DNA of 64,000 nt, taken from NCBI GenBank assembly GCA_033675265.1, contig JAUJYZ010000450.1, positions 62,001 through 126,000 of the forward strand, given 5' to 3'. Source of the stretch: Actinostola sp. cb2023. Taxonomy: Eukaryota > Cnidaria > Anthozoa > Actiniaria > Actinostolidae. Under the pieces are notes generated by a model that saw only the letters and a list, made by a program, of their open reading frames with translations, had not been told where the DNA came from and made no database searches. A program made the translations under genes and the position numbers. Shown here in pieces: positions 44,171 to 56,029 of this stretch (positions within the stretch are counted from its first letter, which is position 1; every line of letters starts with the position of its first letter).

Positions 44171-46408
44171 CGATCGTACTAAGATATCTATATTTAGCTC
44201 AAATAGGCTACATTTCAGTTAGAAGCCTGACTTCACGCTAGACGGAGCGTCTAGTTTATATTCATTTCGTTCATTCATTTATTTAAATTTAGTAACTATG
44301 GAAGAGTATTTTAAATATGTTTTCTTGATCAGACGATTCACTGAATTACTGATTGCTGTACCCATTTAGGCAATGCTACTAGGATATTTAAAATTTGGGG
44401 GGCCGGTAAAAATTATTTGTTGAGCGTTTTCGAAAGGGCTGGTACACGAACTCGTCAAAAGCAAGGGTTTCGGTTGGCTGAAGACAGGGGCGATGATATT
44501 CGAACGCCTAATGAAGTAATTCTGAAAGTATGATTCGCTCAAACGGGTCAAATAGTTTCCGAGTGTATATCAAACTATTGTTCGCTCTAGGTTCGAAAAC
44601 TAGAAGTGATGGGTCATCGTTATGTTAATAGAAGTGCTAACTCATCGTCCCAATCTCCTTTGTCACGCAAATGTCATTGTCATAATGCCCGAGTGTACGC
44701 TCATTGAGCGTCTTGTTCGATTTAGCATCCAGAGCGCTAATTTACGGTGGATGCCAATTGGAGATGGGGCGCTTTATACAGTGTTTATAAGATTGGACGC
44801 TTATTGCAATGAGGGCGCTAAATCAAATCGTTATATGCGCGGTAATAACCCCTTTCACGGTTTTTCGCCGCCATTTTGAATTGGGGCAAACTTTTTGGAG
44901 TGGGACTGGGTAATAGTGTTTTTATTCGAAAATCCCCAACGAATGGATTGAGTGTACTGCGAAGTTTTCGGGCTTTTTCGCTTATTTTACTGCAGAAATT
45001 ATTAGTTTTTTCGACTACAATACAAAGATTACAAGTTGGTTTTAGGGTTGTGAGGAGTTTCACTGATTCAGGATGGAAATTTTTTCAGAGAGATTACCCG
45101 GGAAATCGCACGTGGTCGTTAAGGAACGCAATTGAGTGTAGAACTCTTGAATTTACATGCGTGTATAACAATAATAATAATAATTGCTTGAATAGCGCCT
45201 ATACAGGACTGTATATATACATCTGAGCTGTACTATACCCACAGGTTACTCGAGTAATAATCATATTTACAGTTTCAAACTTTCTTTGACTGCTACAAAT
45301 ACAATCCACACAACCTGGGATATAAAGTATTGAGTTGAATGTTTTGCAAAATCCCGCATGACACTGTCAGTGGTGGACACCATGTACATGAAACGTTAAA
45401 TACTTAAATACAATTATTAACAAGCACAACTTAATCAAAATCGTCAAGAAGTTGCAGGCAAAAGCAAAATCATGATCATTTTGCAGTTCGTTTGCCATCG
45501 ATTTTAACTCGACTTCGACTCCTCTGAATCGCTTGTACATACTTTTGACGCTCAAAATAGCATTATCATCGTATAAAAACAAGACTAATGCATTTATCAG
45601 TTTACTGACCTTCCTTTTTAAGTAGAAACGACAGAATTCTTCTTGAATATTCAGTAAATTGAAGACATTTCGATGATCAAAACAGTTCATCTCGTGTGTT
45701 CAATGTCGATGTGCATTGTGGGTCGTAGATGCATTGCGAGATTTGTACGTATCATTCCTTCCCGACTTGTATAGCACAGGAAGACCAAGCGTCTGTGATT
45801 TATTGTTGATCTGCATCACATAAAAGAAGAAGCTTGTCAATACTTCTGTCTAAACACTATCAAAAGAGTAATTTAAAGTTGTTTTTCTTAATATATTTGT
45901 TGCAAAATTAAATTTAACAAATAACCGATAGACTGTCGTGGTGCCGGTCCTCTGGCACGGTTTGCGTCATCGAGTTGTCAAAATTGCTGTGGAATCACGA
46001 GGCGTAGCGATAGATCTAGTGTTGAAGTCGATAACAAACATTCAGCTGAACCAAACACAACACAAGACACTTCTATTATATTATCGTTTTCAAATACTCC
46101 GCTGGAATTCCCATATTGCTAATAAAAAGGACCTAAATCTATTGACACGCGAAGACGTTGTTTTTCTCAACTGAACAATGTTCTTATAGCCTGTTGTCGG
46201 TTGTAAATGCTGTGTACATATATCCTCGCTCAAGTAAAGGTGGAAGCCATTTTGAAAATAAACATAGCGCGAGTAGCACAACCAATCAGGACACGCGTAA
46301 GAATGAACATTGGCGATAGCCAATCAGAAACTATTATATGTAATCGTACTACGTCTGTGCTGGGGGTCCAAAACAAGGATTCTTGCGCTGATACGCAAAC
46401 GGACTTAA

Positions 46409-46868
46409 AGTGCTTATGAAGCTTATTTTTTTATTTTGAAAATCGATTACATATGAAGTGAATAGTGGGATGTTTCAGTGTTTTGTGATTTGAGCTTCGC
46501 ATTTGCGAGTTACTTGAAGGTTTGAAAATCGTGATATGGTAATTCAGTGACGTCAAAGGAGGCATCATTTATTATACAAAAGCGCCCCTTTGCAAATGAC
46601 TGACATTTTTAAACTGGCAAAAAGTTATTCTACAACTTATATAAATGATGTTAAACTTTTTTTTCTATTTCAGAAAAGAGCAATACTTGAAAAAATATAA
46701 ATAAGTTACAGCAAAAGCCTTCTTTGACGTCACCGAATTAGCATATCACGATTTCAAACCTTCATAACTCGCAAATGCGAAGCTCAAATCACAAAATACT
46801 GAAACATCCCACTATTCACTTCATATGTAATCGATTTTCAAAATAAAAAAATAAGCTTCATAAGCACT
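46409..46868. mobile_element. TTAA-flanked foldback MITE, 460 bp
   Basis: Flanked by TTAA on both sides (46,405-46,408 and 46,869-46,872). Arms of about 150 bp are nearly perfect complements starting AGTGCTTATGAAGC. Internal blocks such as CATTTATTATACAAAAGCGC also occur just inside the left end of the 7.2-kb element (near 15,276), which starts with the same AGTGC. Confidence 0.9.
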
Positions 46869-46988
46869 TTAACCGTGGGTTGAGCTTGGATGTAAGCGCA
46901 GGCTAATTCCTTCTTTGCTTTGCAAAGATTGAGTTTTGAAATGTTGCGACTGTGTGTATCAGCTGGGAACACAGATGCAGGTTCCCCT

Positions 46989-46994
46989 ATAATG

Positions 46995-47068
<74 letters not shown>
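46989..47068. repeat. (AAT)n microsatellite
   Basis: About 27 uninterrupted AAT units. Confidence 0.95.
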
Positions 47069-47099
47069 CATCTTATAAGTAATGATTGAGGGAAACATT

Positions 47100-47440
47100 G
47101 AATAAGAAACATCAGCGATAATAAGTTACGACGTTTCGACATCGTCAGATGTCATTATCAAGTAATGTAAATGTCAGTGTCAATGCTTAAAAGTAACGTT
47201 CGAAAATATGTACATGTATTAAGTTGACTACTAAGGTGACAAGAATGTTAAACAAACAACTTGGCCCTAATTGAGTCTGACTGGGTATTCAGATTTGGTT
47301 TTAGTTCTTTGATATAGAGCATTTCATATATCAAACAATCCAGCTTGTTCCTGTATTTCCGTAGAACTGTGAAGTGCTCATTTAGGTCCCTCGGGTCCAG
47401 ATTGTGTTGGGCCATGTGCTGACCAATAGCAGAGGTCTTG
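47100..47440 (-). mobile_element. Penelope-like element, C-terminal part
   Basis: Minus-strand reading SAIGQHMAQHNLDPRDLNEH then LDCLIYEMLYIKELKPNLN, the second half of the GIY-YIG domain, ending in a stop near 47,253. The end motif GACGTTTCGACATCGTC at 47,130 matches the Penelope at 23,024 in reverse. The first half of the same domain is at 49,170-49,390. Confidence 0.82.
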
Positions 47441-47472
47441 TGATAGATAGATAGATAGATACAGATAGATAG
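47441..47472. repeat. (GATA)n microsatellite
   Basis: Repeated GATA units starting exactly where the Penelope coding sequence stops. Confidence 0.9.
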
Positions 47473-47810
47473 TTTATTATTAGTAAATACTATTGCAGCT
47501 GGATAGCTGAATTGTGTAAAACTTTACATGGAAATTGCAATTGATAAAAATACTATTGATAGACTTAATATACAATTTAAAAGGATTCTAAACAATAATG
47601 CTAAAATATGCTAAAATATGCTACTATATAAATATAAATGGAAATGTAGCTATTGATATATAATTAGTTGCTGTTATAATTTATTTACTGTTGCTATATA
47701 TAAAACTGTTCATCATTCTGTTTGTCTTACATACAGGCACATCGAAACTCCGCTTACTTCTCAGATTAACATTGCATTGCATCGACGCGTTGGTGTAAGT
47801 GTCGGCATGT

Positions 47811-48066
47811 ATGCAGCTATTTCAAAAAACGTTGAAAACAGAATACTGCATACTGAATAGTGCATTCCAAGACCAAAGGGCATTGTGGGCTTCGTTATAA
47901 TCAGCGATAAATTTGTTCGCCATATGGAGCTAGTATATTGTTTCTGATGGAATACACAAAAAATCAAATCAAATATTATTATTTATATTACTTTTGACAA
48001 TATTACAAGAATCCCAAAATGCATTTCGGTCTTGGAATACACTATTATTCAGTATCAACGTTGTTG
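47811..48066. mobile_element. Foldback MITE related to the GAAATAGGTGTA family, copy 3
   Basis: Contains GCTATTTCAAAAAACGTTG on the left, GCATTCCAAGACCAAAGGGC and, mirrored, ATGCATTTCGGTCTTGGAAT on the right, ending near CAACGTTG. Termini degenerate. Confidence 0.55.
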
Positions 48067-48087
48067 TGGCTACTGTTGCTTAGCAAC

Positions 48088-48155
48088 GAAGCCACTATGC
48101 CATCGAGTGTGTAAGTCCGTATAAGTAATGTAACAATAGAATCTTCGGATAGAGT
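48088..48155. repeat. Dispersed repeat, second copy
   Basis: AGCCACTATGCCATCGAGT and AATCTTCGGATAG as at 38,688-38,760. Confidence 0.6.
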
Positions 48156-49165
48156 TCGGGGCCAATCATATTATTATATTAGTCGAGCGGAATCGAGCGA
48201 GCGGATGTAGGCGGTCGACAATCGATCGACGTACGACTTCGACAATTCGGATTGTCGACATTCTATTGATTGATGGAAACGTCGAAGCTACGTTTCGGAG
48301 TTTCCATGTGGTCGCCATTACTCCACTGACATACCAAAGACCAGTGACAAACAGGATGACGTCCATTGACGAAGCGTTTTGCCTTGCAGCGAAATAATTT
48401 CATTTCAACGAATATCAAAGAGTTTAACTGGGCAATACACTAACCCAAGACTAAACCAATACACTAAACACGGCTGCCAGGAAGACTAGTAAATCGTGTA
48501 TGTGAATTCATTTCCTAACTTTGCAATGTTCTTACATAAATAAACAACGAAACATGAGCCTGAGAGTGTCGACGAGTCGTTGACAACCAGTGAACATGAA
48601 TAACGAATAACAACGGAATGTACAGCTTGGGTAAGCAGCCGTGTCTGAGGGGAGAGAGCGTTGCGTGACGACACTTGGCACGGCTGCGAGGGAGACTATA
48701 GTTAACCAGGATTGACAATAACTCCACTCAGTTTGAAGACCTTGTTAGACGATATTGGGGATTATTAGTTTGTTTTTAAAAACTCTGAATTCGATCCAAC
48801 ATCACCCAACATTGTTTTCTGCAAGGAGGGAGGTGGGACTCAGGGTAAAAAAATACCCTCGCCTCTACCCAGAAAAAAAAAATTTAATGAGCGTAGCCGG
48901 TGGCGTGGCTTATATATATGTTTATCCATGCTTTTCACCAACATCCTAAAGGATAGTGAGATTGTAGTACGATGCGGTTTTCACACTGATCTCAGTACAC
49001 TTTAATAATAATAACAGTTTTATCTTGACTACTAGACAAGGTCAATCAAAAACACCTCTGCAGTTCTCTTTTTACTCCTATTATTAATATGAGCATGTGA
49101 TATTTAATATAATTCTGAACTTTATTACTAACAGTAGCCACATGCAGTCCTAGACTGCCTATTTT

Positions 49166-49390
49166 TTTGAAATAGCAGCTGTAGCCAACATAACTCATAT
49201 CACATGAGTCACATTTGTATAGATAAACAACGTATTGTTGGTTGACCAACGGAGGCTTCTTTTCACGGACCTTAAGGTCGTCCTCAAGTTTCGAGCTTGT
49301 GAATACTGGTTGTAATTTTTTTTTCCAATTTTGTTACCAAGATCCTTCAGCTGTCTTCTCACAGAATCCGCCGATTTTTGATCTTTAAAG
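49166..49390 (-). mobile_element. Penelope-like element, N-side of GIY-YIG domain
   Basis: Minus-strand reading SVRRQLKDLGNKIGKK, FTSSKLEDDLKVREKKPPL and NQQYVVYLYKCDSCDMSYV, which runs straight into the GIY-YIG core and then breaks. It continues in register at 47,440, so about 1.7 kb is inserted. One shift in the T-run near 49,320. Confidence 0.8.
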
Positions 49391-49488
49391 GGCGCGCAAG
49401 ACGATCGATACGAGTGGTGGTTTCGCCCGGCTCTTCACGGCTGTGGTCAACACGTTCAATAATATAATAGCAATAATAACTGAATACT

Positions 49489-49769
<281 letters not shown>

Positions 49770-50755
49770 TATTTCTTAAAGAACGCATATATCATGCACT
49801 AGGTCTCATATCAGTAGGCCCTCCCTTTGTTAGTTTTCCCATAACGGTGCCTGGAGGACACTCTCAAGTTCTCTCGGATTATTACTGGGCGCCAGTGCCG
49901 TTATCCCCGGGATATATCCATTCTATCTGTAGGTTTTGGAGTGTTTTTGACATCACAACACTTCCCTTTCCTCGCTTTATCGCTTTTCTCACTTTGTCTC
50001 ATTAACCTCGCACCACTGTGCGTTACGGTTTTTAGTAGTCTACTTTTCTCCACGCTCGGGGATGACGGTCAATTGCATTTTCTTTTATGACATAATTACT
50101 CCCCGATTCGGCATGCAGTGTCAGTTTTTAGGGATTCAGCTGCCTAGTGTGTTATCACCCATTCACGATTATTGCCCCTTAATTCCCTTGTCTTTCTTGG
50201 GCGGCCACCTCTTGGAATTTCCTACAGCGTTTTGTTGCAACCATACTATATGATTTCCGAGTTGTCTCTTTCTACCTGTCGTAATGCCAGGGTCACGTGA
50301 TATAATTAAAGCCATGTTCTTGACAATGTTGACGCATGATTTCATGACTTGCATGTTTTCATTAAGCGTCTTATTATTTATGATTGCGTCCCTTGGGTTG
50401 AGATTGTATGTTATATGGATCCGTACTCTATCTTATTTATAGATCGCTGACGTACGTTGTGGGAAGCGACTCCAGCCCCAAGAGGGTAAGGAGAAAAACA
50501 AACACGTCGAAGCCCTCTTTTTAGGCCCTTTCCATGGCAGAAGACTTGGTGCATTCTGTCCGACAACGGAAGACTCAGCGCAACTTTCGGTCAGCTGGTT
50601 CTGGCCATCTGACCTTCTCCGTCTCCACATCTGAGCCTTTATATGTGGAATTCTAAAACTCATTAATAATTCATGAGCTATTATGCCAATGGGAGCTGAC
50701 CATTTGGTCAGGTGCATGGACCTTTATACCGCCATACAGACCTGGCAGGTTTTAG
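49770..50755. other. Spacer without recognised gene
   Basis: No coding or repeat family assigned. Begins with the unique flank of the AAT tract. Confidence 0.45.
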
Positions 50756-50875
50756 TTATAGAACTGATCAATAAAACATGAGTGTTCTATCACTTTTAGT
50801 TATAACACTCATGCATAAACATGAGTGTTATAACTAAAAGTGATAGAACACTCATGTTTCATTAATCAGTTCTAC
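50756..50875. repeat. Long perfect-type hairpin
   Basis: Arms of about 55 bp containing ATCACTTTTAGTTATAACAC and the complement, around a short ATAAA loop. Weaker complementarity extends outward to about 50,712-50,930. Confidence 0.9.
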
Positions 50876-51716
50876 CAACTGACTACTTGAAACACAGGCC
50901 TGTATGCAAAGGTCTCAGTTTTAGTATCGCATCACTGACCTTCACATAGGTAATTTTGGAATGTAATATTACTAGGTTCCTACTGACACCTAAATGTGGG
51001 GCGAATTGTGGTGTTCAGTGCGCATGATCGCAGTGTCACAGACATCTCTTACCTACAAATTTGTGATTTTCTTTAACCTTTTCCATCGGAAATTATTAAA
51101 TATCAGTTTAACTGATCATGAATGTTGGGTTTTAGTTCGCCTCGTATCTATATCCACCGATACAACACGGCCTCTCGTTTTCTAAACTTCACATAATATG
51201 TGGTGCATTGAATTCGATCGTGGCTCTAGCCAACTATTTGCTTAAAGTACGTACGTGTTAAGAGATGTCATATTGTTAGGGGACCCCTTAGTCGGCGCGT
51301 AGGCAAGCATGACAGTCAGGATCGGTTCTTCTGGTTTATTACAAGTTGCCCATAAAATACAATGTTAGTCACTCCGACGCTGCTTCTAGATCAACTACAC
51401 TGTTCCTAATCAATGAATTCCTTTTACAATGTTTAGCCAGACACAACGGGACGAGTGTTTTCGTTAGCTCAATCAGGTTGGACGGCGCCTTTTCCAACGT
51501 GATTGGTTGAATGATAAAACATGCCAATCTTACAAAATAGTGGCCAACACAAAGATATCGGCTAACGCAATACTCGAGGAATGCCAAGTCTAAACTATTA
51601 CGTGACATATCCCTTTTTGACATTGTTGGAAATGATACATAGTTTTAAATATTATAAGTATTCAATAACTTTCCAAGGAGCTACGTGAACGTAAAACTCG
51701 GCCTGTACTTGACATA
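50876..51716. other. Spacer without recognised gene
   Basis: No supported coding sequence or repeat. Confidence 0.45.
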
Positions 51717-51966
51717 TACACCTATTTCAAATAACGTTGTCGCGTTCAAAGCAACAAGCGTCAAGCCAAGACTGAAGTGAATGCTGGTTTTGTGTTGTCA
51801 AATTATTCAAATCAGACCTATTTTCTATGGAACGAAGTGTGATATGCAAACAAGCATGTGAAAATGTTCACATTTTGTAATTAGTCCTTATTAGTCGAGC
51901 ATTCCCTTCGGTCTTGGCTTGACGCTTGTTGCTTTGAACGCGACAACGTTATTTGAAATAGGTGTA
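51717..51966. mobile_element. Foldback MITE, GAAATAGGTGTA family, copy 4
   Basis: Starts TACACCTATTTCAAATAACG and ends with its complement. Arms of about 60 bp include CGCGTTCAAAGCAACAAGCG and TCAAGCCAAGAC. TA at both borders suggests Tc1/mariner-type mobilisation. Confidence 0.88.
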
Positions 51967-51974
51967 TATAAAAA

Positions 51975-54720
51975 GTGATCATGAAGCAACATACCCATGG
52001 TACTCTCACCGTGTAACGCATGGTTAATGCGATTCAAAGAGTGAAGCAACATAACCAGTCTAACTTCACACCGTGTAACGCATGGTTATTGCGACTCAAA
52101 AAGTGATCATTAAGCAACATAACCAGGGTACTCTCACCGTGTAATGCGTGGTTATTGCGATTCAAAGAAATAGTGAAGCAACATAACCAGTCTAACTTCA
52201 CACCGTGTAGCGCATGGTTATTGCGATGCAAAAAGTGATCATGAAGCAACATAACCAGGGTACTCTCACCGTGTAATGCGTGGTTATTGTCACCGTGTGT
52301 TATTGCGATTCGAAATGTGAAGCAACATAACCAGTGTTCTCTGTCACCGTGTAGCGCATGGTTATTGCGATTCAAAAAGTGAAGCAACATAACCAGTGTT
52401 CTCTGTCACCGTGTAATGCGTGGTTATTGCGATTCAAAAAGTGAAGCAACATAGCCAGTGTTCTATCACCGTGTAGCGCATGGTTGTGATTAAAGAGTGA
52501 AGCAACATAGCCAGTGAATTCTCACCGTGCAGTGATTGTGACATAACCAGTCTACCTTCACACCGTGTAGCGCATGGTTATTGCGATTCACAATGTGAAG
52601 CAACATAAATAGGGTACTCTAACCGTGTAGCGCATGGTTATTACGATTCAAAATTTGAAGCAACATAACCAGGTTACTCTCACCGTGAAGCGCTCAAGCA
52701 CGTTAAGACTTGACCAGATTTATAACATTAGACCCCCCGCGTGGATTTCAGGTTTTCTAATATTAGTCAGGGAAGATGTATCGTTTTTTGATACAATCTT
52801 TTGGGTTAATCAAAATGTATGTCCTTATTAAATTAGTATGCATAATTGCACGATCACGTGATCAATGACGTCACAATAAAGGAAAAAAATGATCAAAAAA
52901 ACGCGCTGCTCATAGCGCTAGAAGCTGAAACTAGATATGGGAAATTGCTTGCCATAGGATACGAATAAAGCCCACGTTTTAATTGGATGGTTTGAATGAG
53001 TGGCTAAGGCTATATTATGATGGGTTTCTAGTACGTGATCTGTTTTAGGCAATATCGCCTTACCAATAAAAATATGTCAACCAAATGAGACGGATTGTTG
53101 TTAGAGACAATGATACAAATACCTTAGATGTGATAAATATTACACGCCATTGAAACTCGTCAGCGCATTTCCAGAAAACCATTTTTGGCCATAATCTACA
53201 AAATCTGATCACGTGACATGACAATCCCAAAATACACAGTTGAATATTCTTGCTTTTACTGAACTCTACTGATGGACCGAATTTTAAGAAATTCTACCAG
53301 GTTTTCAGTGAGAAAAGCTAACAAATGAATTTGACTAATATTTGCATGGTTCAATTGCGACTCAAAAATTGATCATGAAGCAACATAACCAGGGTACTGT
53401 CACCGAGTAATGCGTGGTTATTGCCATTCAAAGAGTGAAGCAACATATCCAGTCTACCTTCACACCGTGTAGCGCATGGTTATTGCGATTCAAAGAGTGA
53501 TCATTAAGCAACATAACCAGGGTACTCTCACCGTGTAATGCGTGGTTATTGGGATTCAAAAAGTGAAGCAACATAGCCAGTGTTCTTTCACCATGTAGCG
53601 CATGGTTGTGATTAGAGAGTGACGCAACATAACCAGTGAATTCTCACCGTGCAGCGCATCGTTATTGGATTCAAAAAGTAATCATGGAGCAACATAACCA
53701 GTGTACTCTCATCGTATAGCGCATGGTTATTGCGATTCAAAAAGTGATCATGAAGCAACATAACCAGTGTACTCTCATCGTGTAGCGCATGGTTATTGCG
53801 ATTCAAAGAGTGAAGCAACATAATCAGTCTACCTTCACACCGTGTAACGCATGGTTATTGCCATTCAAAATGTGAAGCAATATAACCAGGCTACACTAGC
53901 CGTGTTGCGCATGGTTATTGCGATTCAAAATGTGAAGCAACATATAGTAGCCAGTGTATTCTCGCTGGGCTAGAACAGTACTGAAATCGGCGCTTTGAGC
54001 GTGATTGTTAATAACTTTTGACAGGATAGTCCGATGAACTTCAAATTTCACACGTAAAGAGTACTCGCCAAAAGAAATTTTTTTCCGCTTCGTTTTAGTT
54101 TTATCAATGTTACGATTTTTGGCGGGAAATGACGTCACCAATTTAGTGGGAAATCGAAAATAAGTAACTTGGTGAATTTTAATACGCGCGTTTGAAAGAA
54201 CTCATTGAGATATGTTCAAAACCGTAGAGACAAAGTCATATGCAATCAGAAGATATGATTTTTTGAATATTGCATTTTTAAGCAAAACGGTAGTGGAATT
54301 GCCAAATTTTGAAAAATCATATCTTCTGATTACATATGACTTTGTCAATTATCTCTACGGTTTTGAACATATCTCAATGAGTTCTTTCAAACGCGCGTAT
54401 TAAAATTCACCAAATTACTTATTTTCGATTTCCCACTAAATTGGTGACGTCATTTTCCCGCCAAAAATCGTAACATTGATAAAACTAAAACGAAGAAAAA
54501 ATTTCTTTTGGCGAGTACTCTTTACGTGTGAAATTTGAAGTTCATCGGAAAAATGTGAAGCAACATAACCAGGGTACTCTCATCGTGTAGCGTATGGTTA
54601 TTGCGATTCAAGAGTGAAGCAACATAACCAGTCTACCTTCACACCGTGTAGAGCATGGTTATTGCGATTCAAAATGTGAAGCAACATAACCAGGGTACTC
54701 TCACCGTGTAGTGCTGCCTA
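51975..54720. repeat. Minisatellite array, about 60-bp unit, interrupted
   Basis: Repeated units GAAGCAACATAACCAG ... CACCGTGTAGCGCATGGTTA ... TTGCGATTCAAA occupy about 51,975-52,690, 53,345-53,965 and 54,551-54,720. Two sub-types alternate, with TCATGAAGC or TGTGAAGC joints. The interruptions are an unrelated stretch (52,691-53,344) and a palindrome (54,031-54,549). Minus-strand readings of the units are artefacts. Confidence 0.9.
54031..54549. mobile_element. Palindromic element inserted in the minisatellite
   Basis: 519 bp with arms of about 230 bp, near-identical complements, from CCGATGAACTTCAAATTTCA to the complementary end. Contains GGCGGGAAATGACGTCACC on the left and its mirror on the right. 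Confidence 0.92.
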
Positions 54721-54790
54721 GTGGCAGTGTCTTGCACTCTACCATGTAGTGCTGCCTAGTGGCAGTGTCTTGCACTCTGCCATGTAGTGC
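54708..54790. repeat. Tandem duplication, 38-bp unit
   Basis: Two full copies of GTAGTGCTGCCTAGTGGCAG plus 18 more bases and a partial third, at the array edge. Confidence 0.92.
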
Positions 54791-55831
54791 TAGTACGTAA
54801 TTGAGGCATTCTTTCCACAAAATTTCAGTTAAATTCGGCGCAAAATCCCACTAAATTTCAGTGACATCGCGCGGCGTTGAATCACGACTCAGTGGTTTAT
54901 GCGATTCGGAGTTGCACTGAAATCGCCATTACCAATGATATTGCGGCTGAAATCGGGCGAAAACAAATTGCCGGTTTATATCTACAGGTTTTCATTGCTT
55001 TATTTCTTTGGTTCTTTTTACGTTTCTCTTTTTGCGCACATACAGTATTGACAAGAAACAATCCTTCCTGATCGACATATTTACAGCTTGAGAATGTATG
55101 CTGAATTAAGAAGAAAAGGCAAAGAAAATAAAGGAAGGAACAGATGAAGAGGAGCGGAATAATTTGGAATGTTGTTAGTTTATTGCAGTGAATTTTATTT
55201 CACAATTTAAAAGAATATAAAATATATTTCTTTAAAAGCACCGACTGCGTAAATGAATATTTTGTTTATAAAAAAATACGATTTTTACATCATCGACAGC
55301 AATAGCAAAACGCGACTATTCAATGGACCCTCTCGTTCAGCTTGGCCGTAATGTTTTCCCATTTCAGACCACGTGTTATTGACCTGAGTATTATTTCTAT
55401 CTCTATCGGTAACGCTTGAGGTGTCACTCAACAAAGAATCTGAAAATGATCTGAAATGAGAAAACGTTACGCCCAAGCTAAAAGGGTCTATATTATTAGC
55501 TATTTTGCTGTCGGCAGATAAATATTTCAATACTTGGAAATGTACATTACTAAAAAGTTGCGTTGCATTTTTAAAACCACAATCCTTTGCGCGCGAATCT
55601 AAATCTACAAACTACAAACAGCTACAGCTAGAAACGCTTTCAAACGCGCTATTTGATAAATTTATATCGCTTTTTTGTCAGGAAGTTGTAGTTAAGGAGG
55701 ATTGTAATTAAATAATTAAAGAGTCTTAAATAATGCGATTCTCTAGCTGCACATAAAAGGGGAGAGCATATGCATAGTTGAATTTTGTTGAAAATAACAA
55801 CAACCCAGCTTGAAACAATCATATTATCTTA
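54791..55831. other. 3' flank of the receptor gene
   Basis: No additional coding recognised. It should contain the 3' untranslated region of the minus-strand receptor gene; no convincing polyadenylation signal was chosen. Confidence 0.45.
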
Positions 55832-56029
55832 TCAAGCGCTGCTAGTTGAATCTGATGGCGTTTTTGGTTCTATAACTACTTCTGATTCTTCGACGTTGTC
55901 TTTATTATCATGTTTATTGTGTTGGCTTTCTTCGCTGTTGGGTTCATCACTGTGCTCTTCCGTAATTGAATCAAGGATATGAAGTGGTCGCGGTACTTGT
56001 CTTGGTTGACCCGGTCGACGTTTTGGTCG
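55832..56029 (-). CDS. Receptor gene, last coding exon (cytoplasmic tail)
   Basis: Begins RPKRRPGQPRQVPRPL after an acceptor AG in GAAG (56,031-56,030) and ends SDSTSSA-stop. Rich in Glu, Asp, Ser and Asn. An upstream AG (in TTTCAG) would give a frame that stops, so the second AG was chosen. Confidence 0.65.
   Translation of the reverse strand, partial: RPKRRPGQPRQVPRPLHILDSITEEHSDEPNSEESQHNKHDNKDNVEESEVVIEPKTPSDSTSSA

Larger units (their letters stand above)
42549..46404. other. Gene-poor stretch with LINE 3' tails
   Basis: No gene recognised. A minus-strand 107-codon frame at 45,367-45,690 has a donor-like GTCAGT after its first 27 codons but no family resemblance. The LINE-tail direct repeat is listed separately. 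Confidence 0.45.

Noticed and set aside
45367..45690. 107-codon minus-strand frame with a hydrophobic end
   Set aside because: No recognisable domain, weak coding character and an internal donor-like site; not supported as a gene.
48166..48366. Minus-strand 66-codon frame
   Set aside because: Lies in repeat-rich DNA inside the split Penelope; no family resemblance.
52034..54141. Minus-strand frames with a repeated LNRNNHALHG-type pattern
   Set aside because: Translation of the minisatellite; frames break at unit variants and no start or splice context supports a protein.
51975..54720. Regular repeats resembling a CRISPR array
   Set aside because: Unit differences are graded, there are no unique spacers or cas genes, and the context is a eukaryotic nuclear genome.
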